DNA of 64,000 nucleotides, from NCBI GenBank assembly GCA_016713885.1, contig JADJOF010000003.1, positions 124,001 to 188,000 on the forward strand. The letters run 5' to 3'. This document shows positions 9,648 to 17,623 of the stretch, piece by piece (position 1 is the stretch's first letter; every line of letters begins with the position of its first letter). The position numbers and the translations under genes are program-made. This stretch comes from Bdellovibrionales bacterium (GTDB taxonomy: Bacteria > Bdellovibrionota > Bdellovibrionia > Bdellovibrionales > JAMPXM01). The notes under the pieces were generated by a model. That model did not search any database. It saw nothing but the letters and a program-made list of their open reading frames with translations, and had not been told where the DNA came from.

Positions 9648-11511
9648 ATGATGAATACGGGTGCGAACACGTGGCAGGCTGACTTGGCGTCGGTCCTCAA
9701 TTCGGATCAAGGTTTTGTGCAAAAGTGGATTGCGGACATGGTCGCGCTCTGTGAGCCCCAAGCCGTTCACATTTGCGATGGTTCCGAAGAAGAGGATCAG
9801 GCTCTTCTCGCCCTGATGGTTAAAGGGCACGCTGAAGCAGTTGAACCCAGAAAAGCGCCCCGGGAGTTACCTCGCCTGGTCGGACACGAAGGACGTTGCG
9901 CGCGTTGAAGATCGCACCTTTATTTGCAGCGAAGAAAAAATCGACGCGGGTCCAAATAACAATTGGATGGCGCCTGTTGAAATGGACGCCAAGCTTCGTC
10001 CTATGTTTAAGGGCTGCATGCGCGGCCGCACGATGTATGTGATTCCGTTCTCGATGGGACCGATTGCTTCGCCGCTTTCAAAAGTCGGCATTGAGATTTC
10101 GGATTCACCCTATGTTGTCGTCAACATGAAGCGCATGACCCGAATGGGAAAGCATGTTTGGCCACGCGTGACGACGGAATTTGTAAAGGCTCTGCACACG
10201 GTTGGAATGCCGCTCGGTGAGGGCGTTCAAGATAAAGCCTGGCCGTGTAACGATGAGAAGTACATTGTCCATTACCCCAACCGAAACGAAATCTGGTCGT
10301 TTGGTTCTGGCTATGGCGGTAACGCCCTTCTCGGCAAAAAGTGCTTTGCGCTTCGTCTCGCGAGCACCATGGGCAGAGAGCAGGGTTGGCTTGCTGAACA
10401 CATGCTCATCCTTGGTGTTGAGTCGCCAAAAGGTGAGAAGATGTACGTCGGTGCCGCTTTCCCTTCGGCCTGTGGAAAGACAAACTTTGCGATGATGGTG
10501 CCGCCAACGGCATTTGACGGTTGGAAGGTGACAACGGTCGGAGATGATATCGCATGGATCAAGCCTGCTGCTGACGGGAAGTTCTATGCGATCAACCCAG
10601 AATCGGGCTTCTTTGGTGTCGCACCTGGAACTTCGCTGCAAACCAATCCCAATGCGGTGCGTACGATCGCGAAGAACGTGATCTTCACGAATGTCGCTCT
10701 CACTGAGGATGGCGACATCTGGTGGGAGGGGCTTTCAAAAACTCCTCCGGAGAAACTCACCGACTGGACGGGACAGGCTTGGACTCCGGGCTGTGGACGT
10801 CCCGCCGCACATCCGAATGCGCGTTTCACGGTCGGCATTGAGCAGTGTCCTTCTCTCGATGAGCAGTGGGATGCGGCAAGTGGAGTTCCGCTTTCGGCGA
10901 TGATTTTTGGTGGTCGTCGTGCGGGCCTTGTTCCGCTCGTTTACGAAGCCGATTCGTGGACTGGTGGTGTTTATCTCGGAGCCACTTTGGCGAGCGAAAC
11001 CACAGCGGCGGCTCAGGGGGCAACTGGCGTCGTTCGGCGCGATCCGATGGCGATGCTGCCCTTCTGCGGTTACAACATGGGCGACTACTTCGCGCATTGG
11101 TTGAGCTTTGAAGGTGAAGCAGGCGTCAAGCTTCCGAAAATCTATGGCGTGAACTGGTTCCGCAAAGATGAAGCAGGCAAGTTTATTTGGCCAGGCTACG
11201 GCGATAACATGCGGGTTTTGAAATGGATCTTTGAGCGCGTGATGGGGAGTGGAGCGGGCGTGAACCACGCTCTTGGCGTAAGCCCGAGTTATAAAGATCT
11301 CGACTGGAGCGGTCTTGAATCATTTAGTGAGGCCGCTTTTGAGTCGATCACGACAATTGATAGCGCTGCTTGGGTTCAGGAAGCAGTCAGTCACCGCGAG
11401 TCTCTCGTGAAATTTGGAGAGCGCATGCCGGAGAAGTTGTTGGCATATAACGATCGTCTCGCTGCGAGGGTAGCCAGTCCAGTGATTGAGGGATCCGGAG
11501 CAACTGTCTAA
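9648..11511 (+). CDS. pckG: Phosphoenolpyruvate carboxykinase (GTP), one frameshift
   Basis: Cytoplasmic enzyme converting oxaloacetate and GTP to PEP, GDP and CO2 for gluconeogenesis. Visible motifs are the kinase-1a loop FPSACGKTNFAMM, the metal-binding VGDDIAW, the NPEKRPGSYLAWSDTKDVAR N-terminal segment and PFCGYNMGDYFAHW near the C-terminus. The first 64 codons (9648 to about 9840) are in one frame and the rest in another; removing one base in GAAGCAGTTGAACC near 9838-9841 joins them into a 620-residue protein, the normal GTP-PEPCK size. The start ATG follows GGGGAGG. The break looks like a sequence error. Confidence 0.93.
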
Positions 11512-11537
11512 ACCGATAGTGAGATGCTTTTGAGTGG

Positions 11538-11570
11538 AAGCCCCTGAACTTTGTTTGGGGGCTTTTTGCT
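11538..11570 (+). terminator. Rho-independent terminator after pckG
   Basis: AAGCCCC pairs with GGGGGCTT around a 12-base loop, followed by a T-rich tract, 26 bases past the pckG stop. Confidence 0.88.
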
Positions 11571-11590
11571 TTTGCACTATACTGACAGCT

Positions 11591-11938
11591 ATGAAACCGC
11601 CGGGACGAAGTCGTAAGCCTGAGGCGATGTTCTGCTCCACTTGCGCCAAACGTGAGTGGCTTAAGCTCTTTGGTCGTGTACCAACGACGGCTGAAGAGCG
11701 CTCAATTGAGCTCAAACTCCGAGATTGGCTCGGAGCTTCGCGTATTCAGTCGGCCCCGTGTCTCAGTGTTTGTCCCGAAGCGGGGTTGAGCGTCGCGCGA
11801 CGCGGAAAAACTCAGGTCTTGTCAGAGGAAGACCTCAAAGTCGTGAATCGACAGTTTGATCCGACGCGGCAGCTGACCCTTTTTTCGGATACCATCAATG
11901 AGGACGAGAGCACGGGCGGCGCAGGGGCGACGTCTTAG
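11591..11938 (+). CDS. Small cysteine-motif protein, possible thioredoxin-like [2Fe-2S] or DUF1636-type
   Basis: Protein of about 115 residues. It begins with a basic stretch, then FCSTC near residue 15 and PCLSVCPEAG near residue 58. The CxxC...CxxxC spacing and the intervening helix resemble thioredoxin-fold 2Fe-2S ferredoxins or DUF1636 metal-binding proteins; I cannot separate these. Start ATG 11591 is chosen because upstream codons run into the pckG terminator. A TATACT sequence at 11578-11583 could be a -10 box, which would make the message nearly leaderless; this is weak. Confidence 0.5.
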   Translation: MKPPGRSRKPEAMFCSTCAKREWLKLFGRVPTTAEERSIELKLRDWLGASRIQSAPCLSVCPEAGLSVARRGKTQVLSEEDLKVVNRQFDPTRQLTLFSDTINEDESTGGAGATS

Positions 11939-12075
11939 CCTGTCTTTGGTTTGACAAGAATGATCGCGCCGCGATCTGCTTGAACATGAGGCAGCGAGGT
12001 GAGGCAGTGGATGGCTCATCGAGGTGGTGCCGAGTCTTTCAACTTTAGGCGATCAAGAGATCAAAGGATGATTCG

Positions 12076-12972
12076 ATGTTGCGCATTCGACCAAATAACA
12101 GATGGGCCTCACTTTTAGCCGCTTTCGCCGTTCTAGTTGCCGCAGACCAAGCGGTGGCATTTCCGATCACGAGCGAGAAGGCGTGGAATCCGGCGCTCTC
12201 GGCTACGATTTTGGCCGACGGGTTCACTTATAACGGGATCGCTGCGCTCTCAAACTGCTCGGGCTCGTTTGTGAAGTTCAAGGGCGCGTCACCCGACGCA
12301 CTCGGTTTGATTTTGACCAATGGCCATTGCACTGGAGGCGGGGTTTTTGGTGGCGGAATGCCGCAACCTGGAGAGGTGTTTTATCGGAAAGCCCAGTCGT
12401 TTAGTGTGAGTCTGCTTCGGCAAGATGGAAGTCGAATCGCTGGGCTTCGGGCGACAAGCATCGTTTACGGCACGATGACCGACACGGACCTTGCGATCTT
12501 GCAGTTGAATCAAACCTATCGCCAAATCGAGGCGGCCACCGGTGTGCAGCCGCTCATGATCGCGGATCAGTTGCCGCAGCCCGGAACGATGATCGATATT
12601 CCAAGTGGCTATTGGAAGCGCACATATAGCTGTCAAATCGAAAGCCTTGTTCATGTTCTAAAAGAGGGCAATTGGACCTTCACCAACTCGATTCGCTATA
12701 GTCCCGTCGGTTGCGAGGTGATTGGTGGAACATCGGGCTCGCCGATTTTGTCGCCTGCCACCGGCGAGGTGATTGCCATCAACAACACAGGAAACGAGTC
12801 TGGAAAAACCTGCACGGTCAACAACCCATGCGAAGTGGACCCGTCGGGCAATGTCACTGTCATCAAAGGGCGTGGCTACGGCCAGCAGACCTACACACTT
12901 TATTCATGCCTCAATGCCAAGTCGGAGTTTGATTTGGATACGCCGGGGTGCGTTCTTCCCAAGGGGCATTAG
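12076..12972 (+). CDS. Secreted trypsin-like serine protease
   Basis: Protein of 298 residues with a Sec signal peptide (cleavage near AVAF, residue 28). The chymotrypsin-fold triad is visible: His84 in LTNGHC, Asp136 or Asp138 in TDTDLAIL, and Ser220 in GGTSGSPI. Several cysteines suggest disulfides. TNGHC replaces the usual TAAHC. It is a candidate type II secretion substrate, but that is only an inference from the gsp cluster in the same window. A good terminator follows; the gene appears monocistronic. Confidence 0.85.
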   Translation: MLRIRPNNRWASLLAAFAVLVAADQAVAFPITSEKAWNPALSATILADGFTYNGIAALSNCSGSFVKFKGASPDALGLILTNGHCTGGGVFGGGMPQPGEVFYRKAQSFSVSLLRQDGSRIAGLRATSIVYGTMTDTDLAILQLNQTYRQIEAATGVQPLMIADQLPQPGTMIDIPSGYWKRTYSCQIESLVHVLKEGNWTFTNSIRYSPVGCEVIGGTSGSPILSPATGEVIAINNTGNESGKTCTVNNPCEVDPSGNVTVIKGRGYGQQTYTLYSCLNAKSEFDLDTPGCVLPKGH

Positions 12973-13009
12973 GTCTCGATTGTTTTAAAAAAGTTGCGAC
13001 ATGCATCGA

Positions 13010-13039
13010 ACGAAGGCAGAGCTTGCCTTCGTTTTTTTT
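13010..13039 (+). terminator. Rho-independent terminator after the serine protease
   Basis: CGAAGGCA pairs perfectly with TGCCTTCG around GAGCT and is followed by eight T. Confidence 0.92.
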
Positions 13040-13078
13040 CGTGATGGAATGGGTGCAAACTCTCTATGGAGGATAGCA

Positions 13079-13552
13079 ATGGAAAAAATGATCGTGTTTG
13101 GACTTATGGTTGCGGGCTTGGCGCTTGGTGGATGTGCAACGGCAGTTGAAAAAGAGGTCGAAACAAAAGTAGCGGCCGAAGCTCCAGCAACACAGCCGGG
13201 TGAACTTGCTGCAAAAGGTTTTGAAACATGGGCATCGAGCACTTCGCTGAATGCTGACCAGAAGTCTCGCTTGGCGACGATTCACACATCGACGGCCCGC
13301 GAAGCGATTCGTATCCGCGGCGAAATCACCAAGACAAAGTCGGCTTTGTTTAAGGAGTTGGCAAAGGGAAACTACGAGGCCAAGACAATCAACACGTTGA
13401 AGACAAAAATCGTGAAGCTCGATCAAGAGCGTCTCGATGTCATGTTCAAGGCTCTCGACTCGGTTGAGAAAACCATCGGTCGTGGCGAGGACGCGCAGAA
13501 GTACTATCGCTTCTTGGAAGTGATGGAAGCGCAGCCGGTTCGCGAGTTCTAA
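13079..13552 (+). CDS. Small helical lipoprotein, CpxP/Spy-like helical pattern
   Basis: Lipoprotein of 157 residues: signal peptide with lipobox ALGGC (Cys near residue 19), then a mostly helical charged domain starting LNADQKSRLATIH. That segment resembles the LTxxQ repeat of Spy/CpxP periplasmic proteins, but the similarity is weak. The start ATG at 13079 follows GGAGG at 7 bases; the upstream in-frame extension crosses a terminator. Function unknown. Confidence 0.6.
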   Translation: MEKMIVFGLMVAGLALGGCATAVEKEVETKVAAEAPATQPGELAAKGFETWASSTSLNADQKSRLATIHTSTAREAIRIRGEITKTKSALFKELAKGNYEAKTINTLKTKIVKLDQERLDVMFKALDSVEKTIGRGEDAQKYYRFLEVMEAQPVREF

Positions 13553-13555
13553 TAT

Positions 13556-13674
13556 GTCGCTTCGGCGGGGCCCAAGCCCGCCTTCGCTGCTTTCGAGCCA
13601 GAGGCTCGAAAGACTATCGACGAGACGGGCTCAGTCGCAATGGGCGTCGCTCCGGCGGGGCCCAAGCCCAGCTT
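13556..13674. repeat. Pair of 29-bp direct repeats around a perfect hairpin
   Basis: Copies at 13556-13584 and 13646-13674 differ at three positions. The first contains GGCGGG/CCCGCC, so it can fold alone. Between them, CTTTCGAGCC and GGCTCGAAAG form a perfect 10-bp stem at 13590-13612. The structure resembles REP/BIME-type intergenic repeats. Only two copies are here. Confidence 0.6.
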
Positions 13675-13869
13675 GGATAGAGGGAAAGGCGCTTCGAGAG
13701 GGGCGCTTTTTTGCGTTTGGTGCCTAGGAATAGACTTGAGTTTTTTTCATCACCTTGGACATTGTTTCTAAATCGAATCCAAGTTTGGACGCGCCGGCGC
13801 TTCGCCGTTATAAGTCGCGCATTCCATCACAGCGTCTGGTGCCACGATTGGCTCCTGAGGAGTTCCAAA

Positions 13870-14370
13870 ATGATTCGAACAGTGTTTTTCTCAATCGCTT
13901 TTCTTTTTGCGTCGCAGGCATTTTCACAAGTGGCTGTTCACTCGAAGTGTAAACCAGTGTCGCAGCTGACTCAGCCATTCTTGGCCGGGCAGGCGACGGT
14001 TCAAGCGATCAACTCTCTTGAGATTGATATGGACCGGACAGGAGCAAAGATGAAGCTCAACGTTGACCTCTTTGAGGCAGGCTATGGCGCAACGCCCTCA
14101 AAAGTGGTGAACGTAACCGAGAACTTTTCGATGGCCGCTGTAAAGACTGGGATGATGATCGACTGGGCGAAGGATCCTGCAAACCAAGTCGACTTTCAAT
14201 ACATCATCACACAGCAAAATGAGTTGCACGTTACGACAGCGGGCCCGGTTCCGCCCGGCACGTACAAAGCCGATTTTGATTTGGTTCTGATCAGCAGCTA
14301 TCCGGATGGTCGCATGGCGACCGGGGTTCTTAAGCTTGCGATGACTTGCGATGAGACCTACGTTTACTAA
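13870..14370 (+). CDS. Exported protein of unknown function
   Basis: Protein of 166 residues with a clear signal peptide (TVFFSIAFLFASQAFSQ). The mature part is beta-rich with two widely spaced cysteines (one near its N-terminus, one in the last ten residues) that could form a disulfide. ATG 13870 is chosen because it directly starts the signal peptide and follows GAGGAG; the longer in-frame ORF from 13711 has no such features. I do not recognise a family. The next gene starts right after its stop codon. Confidence 0.6.
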   Translation: MIRTVFFSIAFLFASQAFSQVAVHSKCKPVSQLTQPFLAGQATVQAINSLEIDMDRTGAKMKLNVDLFEAGYGATPSKVVNVTENFSMAAVKTGMMIDWAKDPANQVDFQYIITQQNELHVTTAGPVPPGTYKADFDLVLISSYPDGRMATGVLKLAMTCDETYVY

Positions 14371-14940
14371 GTGTCTCGGTTTTTAGCGCGGGGTCAGGCT
14401 CGTTCTTTGATTCTCAGTCTGCTTCCGGTCGGTGTTTTTATTCTGATCGAAGCGCTTTACGGAACCGTCGCCGGTGTCATTGCCGGGGCGGTTTTCGGCG
14501 TTGGCGAGATCGCCTATGAGTATTGGAAAAATGGTCGTGTCGACCGACTGACGATTGCTTCCAACATCTTAGTTGTCGGTCTTGGCGGACTTTCGCTCTA
14601 CGAGAACAACGGCGCCTTTTTTAAACTTCAGCCAGCGATTCTGCTTTTCGTTTTCGCGGTGGCGTTGGTTGGCTCATCCATTCTCGGAAAGCCGCTCCTT
14701 GTGCTTTTGGCGCAGAAGCAAAGGCCTGATCTTCCTCCTGTCGCCATTGAACGGCTACGGGGCTTCAACTTTCGAATGGGCCTTTGTCTTGCGGTGATCG
14801 GGGCACTTGGCGCCTACGGCGCATTTTACTGGAGCACGGCAGTGTGGGCGTCGTTCAAGGCGGTGGGGGCGCCGATCCTCATGATCGTCTACACTGCGAT
14901 TGATTTTAGTATTCTCCGTTGGCGCATGCGCCGGCGCTAG
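14371..14940 (+). CDS. YciB/IspZ-like inner-membrane septation protein
   Basis: Polytopic membrane protein of 189 residues with five or six hydrophobic segments. The order of segments and the motifs AGAVFGVGEIAYEYWKNGRV and GGLSLYENNGAFFKLQPAIL match the YciB (intracellular septation protein A) family. It begins with GTG immediately after the preceding stop (TAAGTG), implying translational coupling. The role of YciB (division/envelope synthesis) is known only loosely. Confidence 0.7.
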   Translation: MSRFLARGQARSLILSLLPVGVFILIEALYGTVAGVIAGAVFGVGEIAYEYWKNGRVDRLTIASNILVVGLGGLSLYENNGAFFKLQPAILLFVFAVALVGSSILGKPLLVLLAQKQRPDLPPVAIERLRGFNFRMGLCLAVIGALGAYGAFYWSTAVWASFKAVGAPILMIVYTAIDFSILRWRMRRR

Positions 14941-14943
14941 GCG

Positions 14944-15357
14944 CTACTTCATCCACTTCTCATACTCGATATGCAGGCAGCGATCAGAGATGACTTTGAT
15001 CCCGGCGGCCTCGGCGCGCTTTTCTGCCTCGGGATGCGAGATTCCAAGTTGAAGCCACAGCACTTCGACGCCGCCAGCGGCGATGACCTCATCAACCACG
15101 GCCGGAATCTTGTCGGAGCTTCGGAAGACATCGACGAACTTTCGATATTCAAGCGGAACGTCGGCAAGCTTTGGATAGATCTTGAACCCGGCGATTTCGG
15201 TTTGGCCAGGATAGGTTCCGACAACGTCATAGCCTTTTGATTTCATAAACAGTGGCACGCGCTGGCTGGGCTTACTGGCATCGGGGCTTAAGCCATATAC
15301 GACAAAGCGTTTGTACTGAGAGAGCAGGTTTCCGATTTCTGTATCTTTGATGTTCAT
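14944..15357 (-). CDS. CoA-binding (YccU-type) Rossmann protein
   Basis: Protein of 137 residues made of a single CoA_binding_2 domain. Signatures are FVVYGLSPDASKPSQRV, where family members have a GAS..P..S motif, VVGTYPG, and the central DVFRSSDKIPAVVDE plus LWLQLGI. C-terminal SDRCLHIEYEK contains the conserved CxxxEY/H. It is convergent with the YciB-like gene (3-base gap). The family binds CoA; the cellular role is unclear. Confidence 0.88.
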   Translation of the reverse strand: MNIKDTEIGNLLSQYKRFVVYGLSPDASKPSQRVPLFMKSKGYDVVGTYPGQTEIAGFKIYPKLADVPLEYRKFVDVFRSSDKIPAVVDEVIAAGGVEVLWLQLGISHPEAEKRAEAAGIKVISDRCLHIEYEKWMK

Positions 15358-15532
15358 ACCGAGGACGTTAGGTTATGAGGCTTGGGGGTGCAAGTGACGA
15401 CCAGTCTACAAAATGTAGAAATTAGCGACTTCGCCTATCTGAGATGAATTGAATGCAATGTTGCTCTCGGATTCGTGCTGTCGAACAAGAAAGGTGATAA
15501 AGGCCTTTCTTTCAATAAGAAGAGAGTGAGTG

Positions 15533-15949
15533 ATGGCTATGAAACAAAACTTTGCAGCGACTTTGATTTTGATGCTTTGCGCGTTTATTTCTGTCTCGGC
15601 GAGCGCCGCCGATTTCGTTTGGGGAGTCCCATCCGGATCATGCGTCAGTACCGATCCGGCGATTCAGCCCCCGTTTGAGATGACGATTTACTCGTCAATG
15701 ATCAATCCGTCGATGTCGGCGATGATTGCGACAGCGTCAGGTCCGTATCTCAACCTCGTCGAGATGTCGGTGACAGTTGGCCAGCAGCCGATGCAGCTGG
15801 AATATCTGAGCCCCGCTGTTGCTGGCGGAAATCAGTCAATGCTTGTGATCGAACTTTCGAACTGGACCGGCGTTTGGTCAGAAGCCGACGGAAAGAATCC
15901 GGTTCAAGTACAGTGCAAAGAACTGCCGCTGGTTCTTCCGACTCCGTAG
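15533..15949 (+). CDS. Exported protein of unknown function
   Basis: Protein of about 138 residues with a signal peptide (LILMLCAFISVSASA, cleavage before ADF). The mature part is neutral, Ser/Pro/Met-rich and beta-like with two cysteines. Starts at 15533 or 15539 are both possible; a purine-rich AGAAGAGAG lies upstream. Not recognised. Confidence 0.6.
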   Translation: MAMKQNFAATLILMLCAFISVSASAADFVWGVPSGSCVSTDPAIQPPFEMTIYSSMINPSMSAMIATASGPYLNLVEMSVTVGQQPMQLEYLSPAVAGGNQSMLVIELSNWTGVWSEADGKNPVQVQCKELPLVLPTP

Positions 15950-15970
15950 TCAGCGAGTTCTGACGAACTT

Positions 15971-15997
15971 GGTGGTCACTCGTTTGGCCACCTATTT
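15971..15997 (+). terminator. Possible terminator hairpin
   Basis: GGTGGTC pairs with GGCCACC (one G-U) around an eight-base loop, 21 bases after the preceding stop. It is followed only by TATTT, so it is a weak candidate. Confidence 0.4.
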
Positions 15998-16000
15998 GCA

Positions 16001-16050
16001 AAACTCCTCACTCGATTCGATCTTGCGATTTAAAATCGAATGAGGAGTTT
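16001..16050 (+). promoter_or_regulatory. Hairpin that masks the Shine-Dalgarno sequence of the next gene
   Basis: AAACTCCTCA (16001-16010) pairs perfectly with TGAGGAGTTT (16041-16050). After one C-A mismatch the stem continues with TCGATT / AATCGA (16012-16017 with 16034-16039). The 3' arm contains GAGGAG, the only ribosome-binding site for the ATG at 16054. Folding would hide it. No T run follows, so it is not a typical terminator. Confidence 0.65.
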
Positions 16051-16053
16051 CTC

Positions 16054-16626
16054 ATGAAGGCATTCGTTGTAAGTTTAATAGTTTTGTCGGCAAGCTCGAC
16101 AGTTTTCGCGCAGACTCAAGCCGCTGGAATCCCTTCGTCATTCACTCCGATCACCTGCGAAATCGGAACGCTTCTCGCGGGGCCGACCGGTTTGATGCCA
16201 TCTGCCCAGACATTCAAATTGACGGCAGCGCTACAGGATCCGAAAAACTCGAGAATCGAGCATTGCGCAAAGCAAACTCAAGGTGAAATCAAACTGACTC
16301 TCTGTGCGAGTACTGCTGAATTTGTCGGTGGTTTCGAAGTCGGTCTGATTGTGGCGCAGGCCGCAGCACCGTCAGAGATGAGTGTGGCGTCGACGTCACT
16401 TTTGGCGACACGTCAAAATGGTCGCGGATTAACTGAAGTGAATGGCGGTCCGGCACAGGTTTTGAGTTCGGTTTCGGAGCGTCTTTTCGCAGCTGGGATT
16501 CAGGCTCCGACTGAGCTTAAAGGTGATTCGTCGCCACTGGATGAGGCGGTAAAAGAAGGCATCGCGGCCGGTGTATTGAAAGTCGATGAGCCGGTGCTGT
16601 TTGAGCTTCGCGGCTGTCAGCTTTGA
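16054..16626 (+). CDS. Exported protein of unknown function with SD-masking leader
   Basis: Protein of 190 residues with a signal peptide (FVVSLIVLSASSTVFAQ). The mature part has cysteines near the N-terminus (ITCEIG), in the middle (HCAKQT, LTLCAS) and at the C-terminus (RGCQL), allowing two disulfides. The length and composition resemble its two upstream neighbours, also small exported proteins, but there is no clear sequence relation. Its ribosome-binding site lies in a long hairpin, so translation may be conditional. Confidence 0.6.
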   Translation: MKAFVVSLIVLSASSTVFAQTQAAGIPSSFTPITCEIGTLLAGPTGLMPSAQTFKLTAALQDPKNSRIEHCAKQTQGEIKLTLCASTAEFVGGFEVGLIVAQAAAPSEMSVASTSLLATRQNGRGLTEVNGGPAQVLSSVSERLFAAGIQAPTELKGDSSPLDEAVKEGIAAGVLKVDEPVLFELRGCQL

Positions 16627-16648
16627 TTGAATGTTGAGAGCGAGGGAT

Positions 16649-17146
16649 TTAGTGAACGAGCCAAACGCGAAAGCGCGTGGCTTTGCCGGTGCTGTCGGCT
16701 GTAATCGAGAGCGCTGAATTTTCTTTGCACCAATAGGTGTGAATCGTGCCGCTGGCGGCATCGGTTTTGGTTTCAGAAGGCTTTGAAAAATTAAGGTTGC
16801 AGTCTTCCACTTTGACCATCGCTTTTTGCGCGGCATGAAAGGCTCGCTTCGGGCTTAGCGGTTTTGCCAGCAATACTTCGGTCCCTGGGGCGACCTCATT
16901 GAGATCAAAGACGACCTGGTCGCCGTTTTTGAAATCGACAAGAAGCGAGTTCGATTCAACCTTGCAGGCCATTGGCTTTGAGCGACGACTTACAAATCGG
17001 AAGATCTCATTTTGCCTTAACGTCTTTGCAAACGAGGCAAGGCGTTCATTCCCGGTGGCTTCCGCCAGACAGAGGTTTTTGGCTTGAGCGGCGAGCAAGG
17101 GATGCCCGATCGCTGTGAGAAAAACGGTCAGGATAAGGGCTTTCAT
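16649..17146 (-). CDS. Exported protein of unknown function
   Basis: Protein of 165 residues with a signal peptide (ALILTVFLTAIGHPLLA). The mature part is mixed alpha/beta with a DLNEVAPGTEVLLAKPLSP segment and four cysteines. Convergent with the preceding gene (22-base gap). I recognise no family. Confidence 0.58.
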   Translation of the reverse strand: MKALILTVFLTAIGHPLLAAQAKNLCLAEATGNERLASFAKTLRQNEIFRFVSRRSKPMACKVESNSLLVDFKNGDQVVFDLNEVAPGTEVLLAKPLSPKRAFHAAQKAMVKVEDCNLNFSKPSETKTDAASGTIHTYWCKENSALSITADSTGKATRFRVWLVH

Positions 17147-17207
17147 GCGAGATCCTTTCTGGTGGATCTAGGATGCTGTGTGCGATACTCGAAATACGGT
17201 AATTGAG

Positions 17208-17294
17208 TGGTGGCCCCGGGGAGAATCGAACTCCCACGTCCTTGCGGACACTGGATTTTGAGTCCAGCGCGTCTACCAATTCCACCACAGGGCC
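17208..17294 (-). tRNA. tRNA-Leu, anticodon CAA
   Basis: Cloverleaf on the minus strand: acceptor GGCCCTG pairs with CGGGGCC (one G-U), D arm with GGTAGACG, anticodon stem CTGGA/TCCAG with loop CTCAAAA giving CAA, a long class II variable arm (GTCCGCAAGGAC) and T arm GGGAGTTCGATTCTCCC. CCA is encoded. The 87-base length and long variable arm fit tRNA-Leu. Confidence 0.95.
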
Positions 17295-17324
17295 ATTCCT
17301 GTCATGAGTGACAACGAGCGGTCC

Positions 17325-17353
17325 AAAATAGAGCCTTTTTTCGGCGGGCTCAA
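17325..17353 (-). promoter_or_regulatory. Candidate sigma-70-type promoter for tRNA-Leu
   Basis: On the minus strand TTGAGC (-35) and TATTTT (-10) are separated by 17 bases; transcription would begin about 25 bases upstream of the tRNA 5' end. Assigned by pattern only. Confidence 0.4.
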
Positions 17354-17481
17354 GAAGTTCTTTCATAAGTGTTGCCGAGAACGACACCTTTTCAGTCCAC
17401 AGTCCTTCCACAGACCGGGGTCATTCGGCCTTCAATTGGAGATGGGAAAATCTAATGAAACCGGCCGTGGGTGACACCTGG

Positions 17482-17497
17482 TGGCACAGCGATTGCC
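17482..17497 (+). promoter_or_regulatory. Sigma-54-like -24/-12 promoter
   Basis: TGGCAC, five bases, then TTGC gives the invariant GG-N10-GC spacing of RpoN promoters; only the base after the -12 GC departs from consensus. A perfect TATAAT at 17498-17503 directly follows but has no -35 box at 16-18 bases. The target is the barrel gene at 17624, with a leader of about 115 bases. Confidence 0.5.
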
Positions 17498-17623
17498 TAT
17501 AATGCCGGAAGTCTCGGTGCCTACATACGAGGCAAGAAACGTGTTTCAAGCCATGGGCTTGGGCGAGCGGAATCGGTGATTTCGCAAGCCTTGGTGAATG
17601 GTGGAAACAACAGAGGAGTTCTT

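Larger units (their letters stand above)
17295..17623. other. Gene-free intergenic region
   Basis: About 330 bases between tRNA-Leu and the outer-membrane barrel gene. It holds the candidate tRNA promoter on the minus strand and, on the plus strand, a sigma-54-like site at 17482-17497 overlapping a TATAAT. The 120 bases between 17354 and 17474 would be where an enhancer-binding protein site should lie; I see no strong palindrome there. Confidence 0.6.

Noticed and set aside
17471..17623. Upstream extension of the barrel gene frame to 17471
   Set aside because: The extension crosses the candidate promoter and lacks a ribosome site; the signal peptide starts cleanly at 17624.
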